A stretch of 24,879 bases of DNA from assembly GCA_964420365.1 (NCBI GenBank), contig CAYQTA010000074.1, forward strand, positions 1-24,879, read 5' to 3'. Below, in pieces: positions 1-7,653 of this stretch. The DNA comes from JAMOQA01 sp964420365. GTDB taxonomy: Bacteria > Acidobacteriota > Polarisedimenticolia > J045. A model generated the notes under the pieces. The model saw only the letters and a list, made by a program, of their open reading frames with translations. It did no database searches and was not told the DNA's origin. Both the position numbers and the translations under genes were made by a program. Position 1 is the stretch's first letter. Every line of letters starts with the position of its first letter.

Positions 1-1015
1 CCCGGGCAACCTCCTGGCGGAGGTCGCCGAAACGGACGCGGACCCGCGGGTCGGCGAGGGCCGCCCGGTCCGCCGGGTCGAGCCGGTCGCGCAGGAACGC
101 GAAGCCGGCCCGGTCCAGGACGACCACGTCCACCCGTTCCACCGGGTGCCGCAGCAGGAAGCGCAGCATCCCCCGCGTCACCGCCTCGGTGGCCAGCACC
201 CGCCGCGGCCTCTCCGCGAGGCAGGCCAGCTCGTGGGCGAGGGGCTCGTCGGTGTCCGGGTCGGGGAAGCTGCCCGCGTACAGGCCCGAGGACCAGAGGT
301 TCCATGCGCCGGGGCTCCCGGCGAGGTCGAGGTGGCGGTACGGCGTGTCCAGGGTGGCCGCGAGCGCGAAGCCGGGGGCGATCCCGGCGAACCGGAGGCG
401 GTTCGTCCACGAGTCGAGATCGCCCCCCGCCACCAGGCCCGCGGCGAGCAGGACGGCGAGGAGGACCGCCGGCCTGCCCCACGCGTCGGCCCCCGCGGCC
501 GCGAGAAGGGCGACCGCGCCGGCCGCCATCGCGATCGTCACCGGCCCCGGGACGCTCTCCGGGGCGACGACCCGGGGCAGCAGGAGCGCCCCCGTGACCA
601 GGATCCCTCCGAGGGCCGCGCCGACCGACTCGGCGACGTAGAGATGCCGCACCCCGCGCACGGGGGCGAGGACGGAAAAGGTCCAGCCGACGAGGGCGCC
701 GCCCGGCCCGAGGGTCGAGGCTGCGAGCAGGACGACCGTGCCCGGGCCGGGGACCTCCCCCGGGGGCGGGGCGAGGAGGAACCGCCCGGCCCGCAGCAGG
801 ACGATGGCCGGGACCCCCCAGGCGACGAGGGCCCCGTAGGCCACCGGCCAGCGGACGAACGGCAGCCTCGTGCCGAGAACGATCCCGAGGAGCCAGCAGG
901 CGAGCCCGATCCCGATCGTCGTCTCGTCGCCCGAGCCGGCGACGATCAGCTCCCGCAGGAGGAGGGTCTGGACGACGATCGCCAGGAACCCCGCCGCCGC
1001 CAGCACCCGGTTCAT
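1..1015 (-). CDS. membrane-fused spermidine-synthase-like protein, partial (3' end outside window)
   Basis: I translated this region by hand from the reverse strand. ATG at 1015 opens a frame that stays open to the window edge (338 codons). The first ~200 residues are hydrophobic and begin with a segment containing TLLLREL and GSGDETTIGIGLA, the style of the membrane half of fused transporter/spermidine-synthase proteins. A soluble part follows with TPYRHLDLA, an FPDPDTDEPLAHEL segment and HPVERVDVVVLD, matching the substrate-binding start of aminopropyltransferases. The usual glycine-rich loop (GGGDGG type) before the acidic strand reads VLATEAVTRGML, so cofactor binding may be lost, while the Asp ending VVVLD remains. 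It starts 7 bp after the stop of the upstream membrane protein and is the fourth gene of a minus-strand operon. Polyamine synthesis should not be assumed. The family call is fairly sure, the activity is not. Confidence 0.72.
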   Translation of the reverse strand, partial: MNRVLAAAGFLAIVVQTLLLRELIVAGSGDETTIGIGLACWLLGIVLGTRLPFVRWPVAYGALVAWGVPAIVLLRAGRFLLAPPPGEVPGPGTVVLLAASTLGPGGALVGWTFSVLAPVRGVRHLYVAESVGAALGGILVTGALLLPRVVAPESVPGPVTIAMAAGAVALLAAAGADAWGRPAVLLAVLLAAGLVAGGDLDSWTNRLRFAGIAPGFALAATLDTPYRHLDLAGSPGAWNLWSSGLYAGSFPDPDTDEPLAHELACLAERPRRVLATEAVTRGMLRFLLRHPVERVDVVVLDRAGFAFLRDRLDPADRAALADPRVRVRFGDLRQEVAR

Positions 1016-1022
1016 CGGTGGA

Positions 1023-1853
1023 TCACGTCGCCTGGCGGGCGTTCCGGAGGAACACGTTGTACGAGAGCGTCAGGGCGATGGCGAAGGCGACCGCCCCGAG
1101 CCCGAGGACCGAGTTCCAGATCGGCGGCGCCGCGAGGGAGAGCCGCATCAGCAGCGTCGCCACGGCGAAGCCCGAGTTCCGGAAGACGACGGCGTAGGTC
1201 GACGAGTACCGCAGCGAGATCAGCACCAGCAGCACGTCGGAGAAGACCAGGACCGAGTAGAAGTGCTCGAAGATCGCGTGGAATCCCTCGCCGGAAAACG
1301 TGCGTTCCCCCATCGCGATCGCCGTCCCGACGAAGACCCCGAGCAGGACCAGCGCCAGCGACTTCTTCATCGCGATGAAGGAGGCCATTTCCTCCTCGTC
1401 GGTGCAGATCGGGCGGTGGAGCTGGAGGCGGTAGTAGAAGCCGAGCGCGAGGAAGATCGCCAGGCCGCCGACCGCGTCCGAGACCACGTTCACGATCGTC
1501 TCCCGGGCGACGCCCCAGTCGAGGCTTCCGCCGAGCCGGACGAACTCCTTGAACGCCGACCGCAGCAGGATCAGCGAGAGGATCTCGAACTGCTTGCCGA
1601 GGGAGATCGAGACCGACTCGGCGAGCGAGAACACGAGGCCGATCACCTCGATCACCAGCAGGAGGTTGAACGCGAGCTTGATCGTCCAGGCGAAGCCCTC
1701 GGGGGCGGGCAGGATTCCCAGCGCCCCGAGTTCCGCCACGCCGAGCGCGCCGAGGAACACCGCGACCAGGGTCGTGGCGATCGCCCGGTGCGCCCAGGGG
1801 GACTCCCACGCGTGCTCGAGCCGATCGAAGAGCCGGGCGAGCGGCCGGAGCAC
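1023..1853 (-). CDS. polytopic inner-membrane protein of unknown function
   Basis: This 276-residue protein is not recognised. It starts with GTG at 1853, with GGGAGG about 8 nt upstream inside the end of the preceding gene. An amphipathic N-terminus is followed by about six to eight hydrophobic segments, roughly at residues 25-47, 56-80, 117-140, 163-185, 196-218, 225-243 and 250-268. Charged loops include a CTDEEEMASFIAMKK stretch that probably faces the cytoplasm. No catalytic or nucleotide-binding motif is visible. Three bp separate it from the NfeD-like gene upstream and 7 bp from the spermidine-synthase-like gene downstream, so it is almost certainly co-transcribed and translationally coupled. 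The gene is clearly real (continuous hydrophobic pattern, clean coupling), but no function can be given. Confidence 0.85.
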   Translation of the reverse strand: MLRPLARLFDRLEHAWESPWAHRAIATTLVAVFLGALGVAELGALGILPAPEGFAWTIKLAFNLLLVIEVIGLVFSLAESVSISLGKQFEILSLILLRSAFKEFVRLGGSLDWGVARETIVNVVSDAVGGLAIFLALGFYYRLQLHRPICTDEEEMASFIAMKKSLALVLLGVFVGTAIAMGERTFSGEGFHAIFEHFYSVLVFSDVLLVLISLRYSSTYAVVFRNSGFAVATLLMRLSLAAPPIWNSVLGLGAVAFAIALTLSYNVFLRNARQAT

Positions 1854-1856
1854 CGT

Positions 1857-2192
1857 TCAGCCCTCCCGGGCCCGGACGACGACGTGCGTGCCGACGACCC
1901 GCACGATCTCGACGGAAGTCCCCTCCGGGATCTCCACCGGTCCCTCCGACTCGGCGCGCCACTCCTCGGCGCCGTCCCCCTCGCCGACGCGCACGAGGCC
2001 GGTCCAGCCGTGGGCGCGGACCACCTGGATCACCGTGCCCGTCTTCCCGACGATCCGCTCCGAGGGGCGCGGCGCACGCGGGCGCCCCGGCTTCCGGCGC
2101 CCGCGGAGGAGGAGCACGGCGACGACGAGCAGCAGGACGAGGACGGCGGCCGCGGCGCCGAGAACCCACGGCTCGGTCATCCACTCAGGCAT
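1857..2192 (-). CDS. short NfeD-like membrane protein (one TM plus OB-fold domain)
   Basis: The 111-residue product has one membrane segment at about residues 9-29, a basic linker rich in Arg and Pro, and a C-terminal ~60-residue beta domain. That domain runs GKTGTVIQVV, GLVRVGEG, EEWRAESEG, IPEGTSVEIVRVVG and HVVVRA, the layout of the NfeD C-terminal OB fold. NfeD proteins usually act with stomatin/SPFH partners or carry a protease domain. Neither is present here, so this is the short form. The ATG at 2192 overlaps the stop of the upstream hydrolase by 8 bp, with GAGG about 10 nt before it; ATG at 2180 would also keep the whole membrane segment. The role is presumably to organise or bind a membrane partner, perhaps the adjacent polytopic protein, which is inference. 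Confidence 0.75.
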   Translation of the reverse strand: MPEWMTEPWVLGAAAAVLVLLLVVAVLLLRGRRKPGRPRAPRPSERIVGKTGTVIQVVRAHGWTGLVRVGEGDGAEEWRAESEGPVEIPEGTSVEIVRVVGTHVVVRAREG

Positions 2193-3363
2193 CGGCGGGA
2201 ATCCTCCATGCGTGGCGCACCCCCCGGCACGGCGGGCCGGTGACCAGCGTCATCTCGGCCCCGGGCGAGGCGAAGAGCCCGGTGGCGAGGGTGCGGCCGT
2301 CCTCCGCGTGGCGGCAGACCGGCGTCGGGTCCCCCTCGTGGATCGAGAGGGCGGCCAGCAGGTCGTCGAGGCCCCGGGGCGGCGGGTTCGACGCCAGCCA
2401 GTCGGAGAGCGCCCGGTACCGGGGCAGCGAGGAGCGCTCCATGTAGTCGCGCCGCTCCGGCAGGCCGCGCATCCGCGGGTGGACGAGGTGGTTCGTGTGG
2501 ACGTACGGGGCCATCTCGTCGGTGACCTCGAGGAGATCCTCCCGCTCCGGGTCGGCCGGCCACGTCTCCACCGACACGAGGCGGCCGCCGGGCAGGTCGG
2601 CCAGGTTGTGGTGCCAGGGAAACGCCCGCGGGCGCGTCGTCGCGATCCGGACCGCCTCGTCGAGGCTCCCGGCCTCGAGGATCGCCCGGCCGAGGACGTA
2701 GCGGGGCACTCCCTCGCCGGGGATCGACCGGGGCCCGATGTAGTTCGTCGTCTGCACGACGCCCCGGGCGTTCAGGCCCGGGCCGACCCCCGGGATCGTC
2801 CCCGGGTAGACGAGGCAGAGGAACGGGACCGACCCCTCGGGCCGGGCGAGCAGCAGGACCATCCGGCCGTGGTAGGCCCCGTGACCGTCCTCGTTGTGCG
2901 CGAGGTAAACCTTCCCCTCGCGGACCATCCCGATGGTCGAGCAGCCGTCGGCGTCGCCAGGCGGAAGCACGTCGAGCTCGGACCGGCAGTTCCAGGCGAA
3001 CAGCTCCCCGGGATCGAGGCCGGCCCCCTCGGCGATCCCCTCGATCTCCTCGAGGACCCGCGGGAAGAGATCGCCGGTCGCCTCCCGGAACCGGCGGACC
3101 GCCGGGTCGCCGGCGCGGCGCCGGCAGGCCTCCCACCGCTCGGAGAGAACGCCGAGCACCTGGTGGATCCGGGAGCGGAATCCCTTCCCGTGGGCGTAGC
3201 CGATCTGCCACGGGGTGCCGGCGACCTCGAGCAGCGGAAACGGTCCCCGGGTCGTCTTCCAGGGGACCGGCGTGCGGGCGGGGGCGCACCGGGCCAGCAG
3301 GAGACCGAGGGCCCCGGCCCCGGCGAGCCGGAGCGCCTCCCGGCGGGAGCAGCGAGCGATCAC
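2185..3363 (-). CDS. Tat-exported C45-type acyltransferase/amidohydrolase (penicillin acyltransferase-like)
   Basis: The 392-residue protein starts at GTG 3363, chosen because GAGGAGGT lies 6 nt upstream; the ATG at 3384 would place that site inside the gene. The N-terminus has a twin-arginine signal (SRREALRLAGAGALGLLLA). Cys26 follows it, but Arg precedes the Cys, which is a poor lipobox. The mature part resembles the acyl-CoA:6-aminopenicillanate acyltransferase (C45, Ntn-hydrolase) family: GTPWQIGYAHGKGF near residue 49, FAWNCRSELD near 122, then DGCSTIGM with Cys141 as the expected self-processing nucleophile, and LAHNEDGH near 154. Family members cleave or transfer amide-linked acyl groups. 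The substrate cannot be told. It is the first gene of the minus operon and is divergent from the cytochrome gene across 48 bp. Translation of the NfeD-like gene is coupled to its stop. Confidence 0.85.
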   Translation of the reverse strand: MIARCSRREALRLAGAGALGLLLARCAPARTPVPWKTTRGPFPLLEVAGTPWQIGYAHGKGFRSRIHQVLGVLSERWEACRRRAGDPAVRRFREATGDLFPRVLEEIEGIAEGAGLDPGELFAWNCRSELDVLPPGDADGCSTIGMVREGKVYLAHNEDGHGAYHGRMVLLLARPEGSVPFLCLVYPGTIPGVGPGLNARGVVQTTNYIGPRSIPGEGVPRYVLGRAILEAGSLDEAVRIATTRPRAFPWHHNLADLPGGRLVSVETWPADPEREDLLEVTDEMAPYVHTNHLVHPRMRGLPERRDYMERSSLPRYRALSDWLASNPPPRGLDDLLAALSIHEGDPTPVCRHAEDGRTLATGLFASPGAEMTLVTGPPCRGVRHAWRIPADA

Positions 3364-3369
3364 GGGCGG

Positions 3370-3377
3370 ACCTCCTC
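3370..3377 (-). promoter_or_regulatory. strong ribosome binding site fixing the GTG start of the C45 hydrolase
   Basis: Reading the minus strand this is GAGGAGGT, 6 nt before GTG 3363. It decides the start over the in-frame upstream ATG at 3384, which would otherwise bury the twin-arginine signal behind seven extra residues. Confidence 0.75.
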
Positions 3378-3411
3378 GGCGCATAGTGTACCTTTGAGAC
3401 GGAGGTGAACC

Positions 3412-5691
3412 GTGACCCCCCGGGTGCCGATCCTGCCGCTCGCCCTCGCCGTCTTCACCGCGCTCCTCGCCGGCCCCGTCCTCCCCCGGGCCGGCTGCCT
3501 CGACTGTCACCGGGGGATCGAGCCGATCGTGCCGGAGGATCACCCGATGGCCGAGGCCCTCGCCGCGGCCGCCCCGGAAGGCGACCCGGCCGCCTGCACC
3601 GTCTGCCACCGGGGGAACCCGGCGACCCGGATCGGCTGGAAGGCCCACGCGGGCCTGGTCCGCGACCCGGGCGATCCGCGGGTGAACGAGGAGACCTGTG
3701 GTCGTTGCCACGGGGAGCAGGTCCGGGTCCAGTGGCAGTCCCTGATGATGACCGAGGCCGGGAAGATCCAGGGCGTCGCCTGGGCCGCGGGCGGGCTCAC
3801 CGGCTACCAGCACCGCTGGGCGAACTACGACGTCCGGGCACTGCCCCCGGGGGAGCGCCGCGGCACGGAGGCCTACCGGGAGTACCGGCGCCGCCTCGAG
3901 GAGGCCGAGCCCCAGGTCTTCCCCGGCGAGATGGTCCAGGTGCCCCGGGCGCCGGAGGACGCCGGGGACCTCGCCGCGGTCGCGGAACACCCCGAGACCG
4001 CCGCCTACACCTACGTCCGCACCGAGTGCCTGCGCTGCCACCTCGCGGTGCGGGGCCGGCAGGCGCGCGGCGACTGGCGGGGGACGGGGTGCTCGGCCTG
4101 CCACGTTCCGTACGGCAACGAGGGCCTCTACGAGGGGGAGGACCCGACGATTCCACGGAAAGAGCCGGGGCACCCGCTCGTCCACCGGCTCCAGGGGACG
4201 GCGGGCCTGCGCGTCGAGGCGAACGGAAAGCGCTGGTCCGGGATTCCCGTGGAGACGTGCACGAGCTGCCATGACCGCGGCAAGCGGATCGGCGTGTCCT
4301 ACCAGGGCCTGATGGAGTCTCCCTATGCCTCGCCGTGGGCCGAGGACGGCGGGGAGCAGCCCGCGCTCCACTCCAAGCACTACGTAGCGATGCAGATGGA
4401 CCTCCACTACCAGCGCGGGATGCTCTGCCAGGACTGCCACACGACGATCGACGTCCACGGCGACGGCGGCCTCGCCGGTTCCGGCCTCGCGATGGTCGAG
4501 ATCGAGTGCGCCGACTGCCACGGCACGCCGGAGGCGTTTCCCTGGGAGCTGCCCCTGGGCTTCGGGGACGAGATCGCGGGAGCGGAAGACGCGCCGCGCG
4601 GCGTCGCCGAGGGCGGCGCGCTCCTCACGGCGCGGGGCAATCCCCTCGAGAACGTCACCCGGGACGGCGACACCGTGGTCGTGCGCGGGGCCTCGGGGAA
4701 GACCTGGCGGCTGGTCCCGCTCAGGGCCCGGGAGCTGCCGCTGGCCGCGCGGGTGGCGATGCGGCAGGTCGCGTCCCACGTGCGGCGGATGGAGTGCAGT
4801 GCCTGCCACAGCGCCTGGGTGCCCCAGTGCTACGGCTGCCACGTCAAGGTCGACTACTCCGTCCGCGGCACGGCCAACGACTGGGTCGCGACCGGCGTGG
4901 CGGACGGCGTGACGCCGCGCCCGGTGCCCGGCCACGTCGTGGAGTCCCGCTCCTACCTGCGCTGGGAGGAGCCCGTGCTCGGCGTCAACGGCGAGGGCCG
5001 CGTCACGCCCCTCGCGCCCGGGTGCCAGGTCACGTGGACGGTGATCGGCCCGGACGGGAAGGTCGTCCTGCGCAACCACGTCTTCCGGTCGCCGGGCGGG
5101 ACCGAGGGCGCCGGCGCGGAGGGCCAGCTCACCCTCGACATGAGCCCGACGACGCCCCACACGGTCGGCCCCGCCCGGTCGTGCGAGTCGTGCCACGCCT
5201 CCCGCAAGGCGATCGGCTACGGCGACCCGGCCCAGCGGCCCTGGGACGAGGACACGGTCGTCGACCTCGAGACCGCGGACCACGAGCCGATCCCGGCGAG
5301 CGCCCGGGTCCAGGTTCCCGCCGTGCCGGGTCTCCGGGACTGGATGGCGATCGTCGACGAGGACGGGCAGCAACTGATGACGGTGGGGCACCACCTTTCC
5401 CGCTCGGGGCCGCTCGGGGACCGGCAGCGGGCGGTCCTCGATCGTCGCGGCGTCTGCCTCGCGTGCCACCGGGAGATCCCCGGCGAGTCGCTGGCGGTGT
5501 CGCTCCTGCACCACGTCGCGCGGGTGACCGGCCAGCTCCCGGTGACCGCCGACGAGCACGGAGGGCTGCTGCACAGGATCCTGCTGGCGGTCGGGTGGGT
5601 GCAGGCGGCCGCCGTGGTGCTGGTGCCCCTCTTCCTGCTGGTCCTGTTCTGGCGCTGGCGCGCCGGCGCGAGGGACCGGCGACGCTGGTGA
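3412..5691 (+). CDS. dodecahaem c-type cytochrome with C-terminal membrane anchor
   Basis: The 759-residue protein begins at GTG 3412 behind GGAGGT (3401-3406). A short signal sequence (about residues 4-24) is followed directly by the first haem site. I count twelve CXXCH motifs, with first cysteines at residues 29, 62, 96, 206, 227, 283, 339, 366, 462, 473, 591 and 682. The fourth and fifth sit in an ECLRCH ... GTGCSACHVPYGNEG block typical of large multihaem reductases and electron-transfer cytochromes. Haem-free stretches at 380-455 and 490-585 look beta-rich. One membrane helix near residues 723-745 followed by Arg-rich residues anchors the C-terminus, leaving the haem domain on the periplasmic side. 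Likely role: anaerobic respiration or extracellular electron transfer, with unknown partner and acceptor. No haem lyase or menaquinol oxidase gene is adjacent. Confidence 0.93.
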   Translation: MTPRVPILPLALAVFTALLAGPVLPRAGCLDCHRGIEPIVPEDHPMAEALAAAAPEGDPAACTVCHRGNPATRIGWKAHAGLVRDPGDPRVNEETCGRCHGEQVRVQWQSLMMTEAGKIQGVAWAAGGLTGYQHRWANYDVRALPPGERRGTEAYREYRRRLEEAEPQVFPGEMVQVPRAPEDAGDLAAVAEHPETAAYTYVRTECLRCHLAVRGRQARGDWRGTGCSACHVPYGNEGLYEGEDPTIPRKEPGHPLVHRLQGTAGLRVEANGKRWSGIPVETCTSCHDRGKRIGVSYQGLMESPYASPWAEDGGEQPALHSKHYVAMQMDLHYQRGMLCQDCHTTIDVHGDGGLAGSGLAMVEIECADCHGTPEAFPWELPLGFGDEIAGAEDAPRGVAEGGALLTARGNPLENVTRDGDTVVVRGASGKTWRLVPLRARELPLAARVAMRQVASHVRRMECSACHSAWVPQCYGCHVKVDYSVRGTANDWVATGVADGVTPRPVPGHVVESRSYLRWEEPVLGVNGEGRVTPLAPGCQVTWTVIGPDGKVVLRNHVFRSPGGTEGAGAEGQLTLDMSPTTPHTVGPARSCESCHASRKAIGYGDPAQRPWDEDTVVDLETADHEPIPASARVQVPAVPGLRDWMAIVDEDGQQLMTVGHHLSRSGPLGDRQRAVLDRRGVCLACHREIPGESLAVSLLHHVARVTGQLPVTADEHGGLLHRILLAVGWVQAAAVVLVPLFLLVLFWRWRAGARDRRRW

Positions 5692-5701
5692 GGGGAGGCC
5701 G

Positions 5702-6628
5702 GTGATCACGGGGATCGGGATCGTCGTGCGGGACGTGACGGCCCGGGTGGCGCGCTTCCCCGGGTCGGACGAGAAGCTGGCCGCCGAGGACTGGTGGGAG
5801 ACCCCCGGCGGACCCGTGCCGATGGCGCTCCTCGCCGCGGCCCGGCTCGGCGTGCCCGCCGCGCTGGTCGGCGTCGTCGGGGACGACCCGGCGGGCCGGC
5901 TGGTGCGCGACGTGCTCGCCGCCGAGGGGATCGACCTGCGGCACCTGCTCGTGCGGCCACGGCTGGCGACGCCGACCAGCCTGGTGATCGCCCGGGGCGA
6001 CCACCGGGCGATCGTCGAGTGCGGACAGGTGGAGGTGGCGGACTTCCTCGGGGAGGAGCTCCTGCCCGTGCTGGCCGACCGGCTCGCGGAGACCCGGTTC
6101 CTGCTGGTCGACGCGCGTTTTCCCGCGCTCCAGGAGGCCGCGGCCCGGGAGGTGCGGCGCCACGGCGGGCGGGTGGTGCTCGACGCGGGTCACCCGCGGC
6201 CCGGCGTGGACGCGCTCCTGCCCCTCGCGGACGTCGCGGTCCTCTCCCGCACCTGGGGCGACCGGCAGGGACTCGCCCCGGAGGACGCGCTCGACCGGGT
6301 GGCCGCGGCGATGCCGGCGCCCGGCGAGGAGGGCGTCCCGGGCGCCCGGAGGGGCACGATCGCGGCGATCACCCTCGGGCCCGAGGGAGTGATCGCCCGC
6401 GTCGACCGCGGCCCCGTGCTGCGGATCGCGGGCCACCCGGTGACGGCGGTCGACACGACGGGGGCCGGCGACGTCTTCCACGGGGTGCTGGTCGCCGCGC
6501 TGTGGCGGGGCGAGTCGCCGGAGCGCGCCCTGCGCCTCGCGAACGCCGCCGCCGCCCTCAAGGTCCAGCGCCCGACCGCCAGCGCCGCGATCGGCGGCTG
6601 GCCCGACATCGAGGCCCTCCTCGACTAG
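5702..6628 (+). CDS. PfkB/ribokinase-family carbohydrate kinase
   Basis: The 308-residue protein starts at GTG 5702 with GGGGAGG 5-6 nt upstream, 10 bp after the cytochrome stop, so the two are probably co-transcribed. The PfkB signature near the C-terminus is DTTGAGDVFHG, with Asp257 as catalytic base and the GAG as the anion hole. The N-terminal substrate-binding motif is GGPVPMALLAAARLG at residues 36-50; the Asn usual in GG-xxx-N-xA is replaced, which occurs in some subgroups. The family phosphorylates sugars or nucleosides at a hydroxymethyl group with ATP in the cytoplasm. Which sugar is used cannot be read from the sequence. A metabolic link to the cytochrome is not obvious, and the pairing may be simple co-transcription. 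Confidence 0.9.
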   Translation: MITGIGIVVRDVTARVARFPGSDEKLAAEDWWETPGGPVPMALLAAARLGVPAALVGVVGDDPAGRLVRDVLAAEGIDLRHLLVRPRLATPTSLVIARGDHRAIVECGQVEVADFLGEELLPVLADRLAETRFLLVDARFPALQEAAAREVRRHGGRVVLDAGHPRPGVDALLPLADVAVLSRTWGDRQGLAPEDALDRVAAAMPAPGEEGVPGARRGTIAAITLGPEGVIARVDRGPVLRIAGHPVTAVDTTGAGDVFHGVLVAALWRGESPERALRLANAAAALKVQRPTASAAIGGWPDIEALLD

Positions 6629-6653
6629 CCCGGGGGGCCTGGTGTTCCGGGCT
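6627..6653 (+). terminator. possible hairpin terminator after the sugar kinase
   Basis: AGCCCGG and CCGGGCT form a perfect 7-bp stem around a 13-nt loop, starting in the kinase stop codon. There is no following T run, so it may be a weak or Rho-dependent stop. It lies in the 86-bp gap before the ABC gene pair. Confidence 0.3.
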
Positions 6654-6714
6654 CGTTCCCGGGACGGAGACGGCGGTTCGGACGCTCCGCGGGCCGTCGG
6701 GGGAGACGGGCGAC

Positions 6715-7653
6715 ATGGGCGAGCATGGAAGCGGGTTGCGGGTGTCGAATCTCTCCTTCCGGTACGCGGGGGGCTTCTCCCTGCAGGTGGCCGAGCTGCT
6801 GCTCCGTCCCGGGGAAGTCACGGCGCTGATCGGGCCGAACGGCGCCGGCAAGACGACGCTGCTTCGTCTCCTTGCCGGGCTGCTCGAGCCCGTCGACGGG
6901 AGCGTCCGGCTCGACGCGGAACCGTTCGACGCGGTCGTCAGGCGGGGGCGTCTCGGGCTGTTCCTGGACACCTTCCCTCCCGGGACGGACCTCTCCCCCC
7001 TCGCGTGGCTGCGGCTGCTGGCGCGGGCCCGGGGCAGGGAGATCTCCCGGCCGGATGCCCTGGGCTGGCTGGAACGGCACGGCCTGGGAAAGGTCGCTCG
7101 GCGTCCCTTCCGCCGCATGTCCTCCGGAGAACGCAGGCGTGCGATGCTGGCGCTCGTCACGTGGGGCGATCCGTCGGTCCTGTTGCTCGACGAGCCGCTG
7201 GCCTCCCTCGACCCGGACGCCGTGATGGACTGGCGCCGGCGCATCCTGGAACACGCCGAGAGGGGTCGCATCGTTCTCGTCAGCTCTCACGCTCTCCTCG
7301 AGCTGGAACGGCTCGCGTCCACGTTCGTCTTCATGCGTGGCGGTCGGGTCGTCCGGGTGGCGAGCAGGGAGGACCTGTCCCGGGTGCCCGCCCTGCGCGT
7401 CGAGGTGGCCGCACCGCGGGCCGCGGTCGAACGGGCCCTGCCCCGTGAGTGGATCCTGTCGATGGAAGACCTGGCGGATCGGACGATCGTCACCGTGGAC
7501 GAGAAGGTCGCGCCCCGGTTCGCGGAAATCGTGGCCGCCCTCGAGGAGCGCGGGATCGAGGTCATCGGCGGCGGACGGGAGGGGATCTCCCTCGAGGAGG
7601 CGTTCCGGGAAGTGTCGTCCGGGAAGGCGCCGGGGGAGGACGACGATGCGTGA
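6715..7653 (+). CDS. ABC transporter ATP-binding protein (ABC-2 export type)
   Basis: The 312-residue protein starts at ATG 6715 behind GGGGGAG (6699-6705). Tyr17 sits in the A-loop position. Walker A is GPNGAGKTT at residues 40-48, the signature is SSGER at 136-140, Walker B is VLLLDEP with Asp159/Glu160, and the switch His is H192 in SSHALLE. A C-terminal ~100-residue extension, ending in an acidic tail, is the kind seen in ATPases that pair with ABC-2 permeases (exporters such as CcmA/GldA/drug-export types). The gene overlaps the permease start by 8 bp (ATGCGTGA). The cargo is unknown. The downstream exported proteins or a lipid/polysaccharide are possibilities, with no direct evidence. 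Confidence 0.92.
   Translation: MGEHGSGLRVSNLSFRYAGGFSLQVAELLLRPGEVTALIGPNGAGKTTLLRLLAGLLEPVDGSVRLDAEPFDAVVRRGRLGLFLDTFPPGTDLSPLAWLRLLARARGREISRPDALGWLERHGLGKVARRPFRRMSSGERRRAMLALVTWGDPSVLLLDEPLASLDPDAVMDWRRRILEHAERGRIVLVSSHALLELERLASTFVFMRGGRVVRVASREDLSRVPALRVEVAAPRAAVERALPREWILSMEDLADRTIVTVDEKVAPRFAEIVAALEERGIEVIGGGREGISLEEAFREVSSGKAPGEDDDA

Noticed and set aside
3384..3391. TAGTGTA/TACACT as a divergent -10 box
   Set aside because: A -10-like hexamer exists on each strand, but no matching -35 lies at 16-18 bp, so no promoter is called.
146..3408. Long plus-strand open frames across 146-1378, 870-2243 and 1549-3408
   Set aside because: They are Arg/Pro/Glu/Asp-rich shadows of the minus-strand operon, with no ribosome sites or family motifs. 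The opposite strand gives hydrophobic and motif-bearing proteins.
3364..5709. N-terminal extension of the C45 gene across the cytochrome region (open frame up to 5709, minus strand)
   Set aside because: The extension is antisense to a gene with twelve CXXCH motifs. The strong GAGGAGGT site and twin-arginine signal put the real start at 3363.
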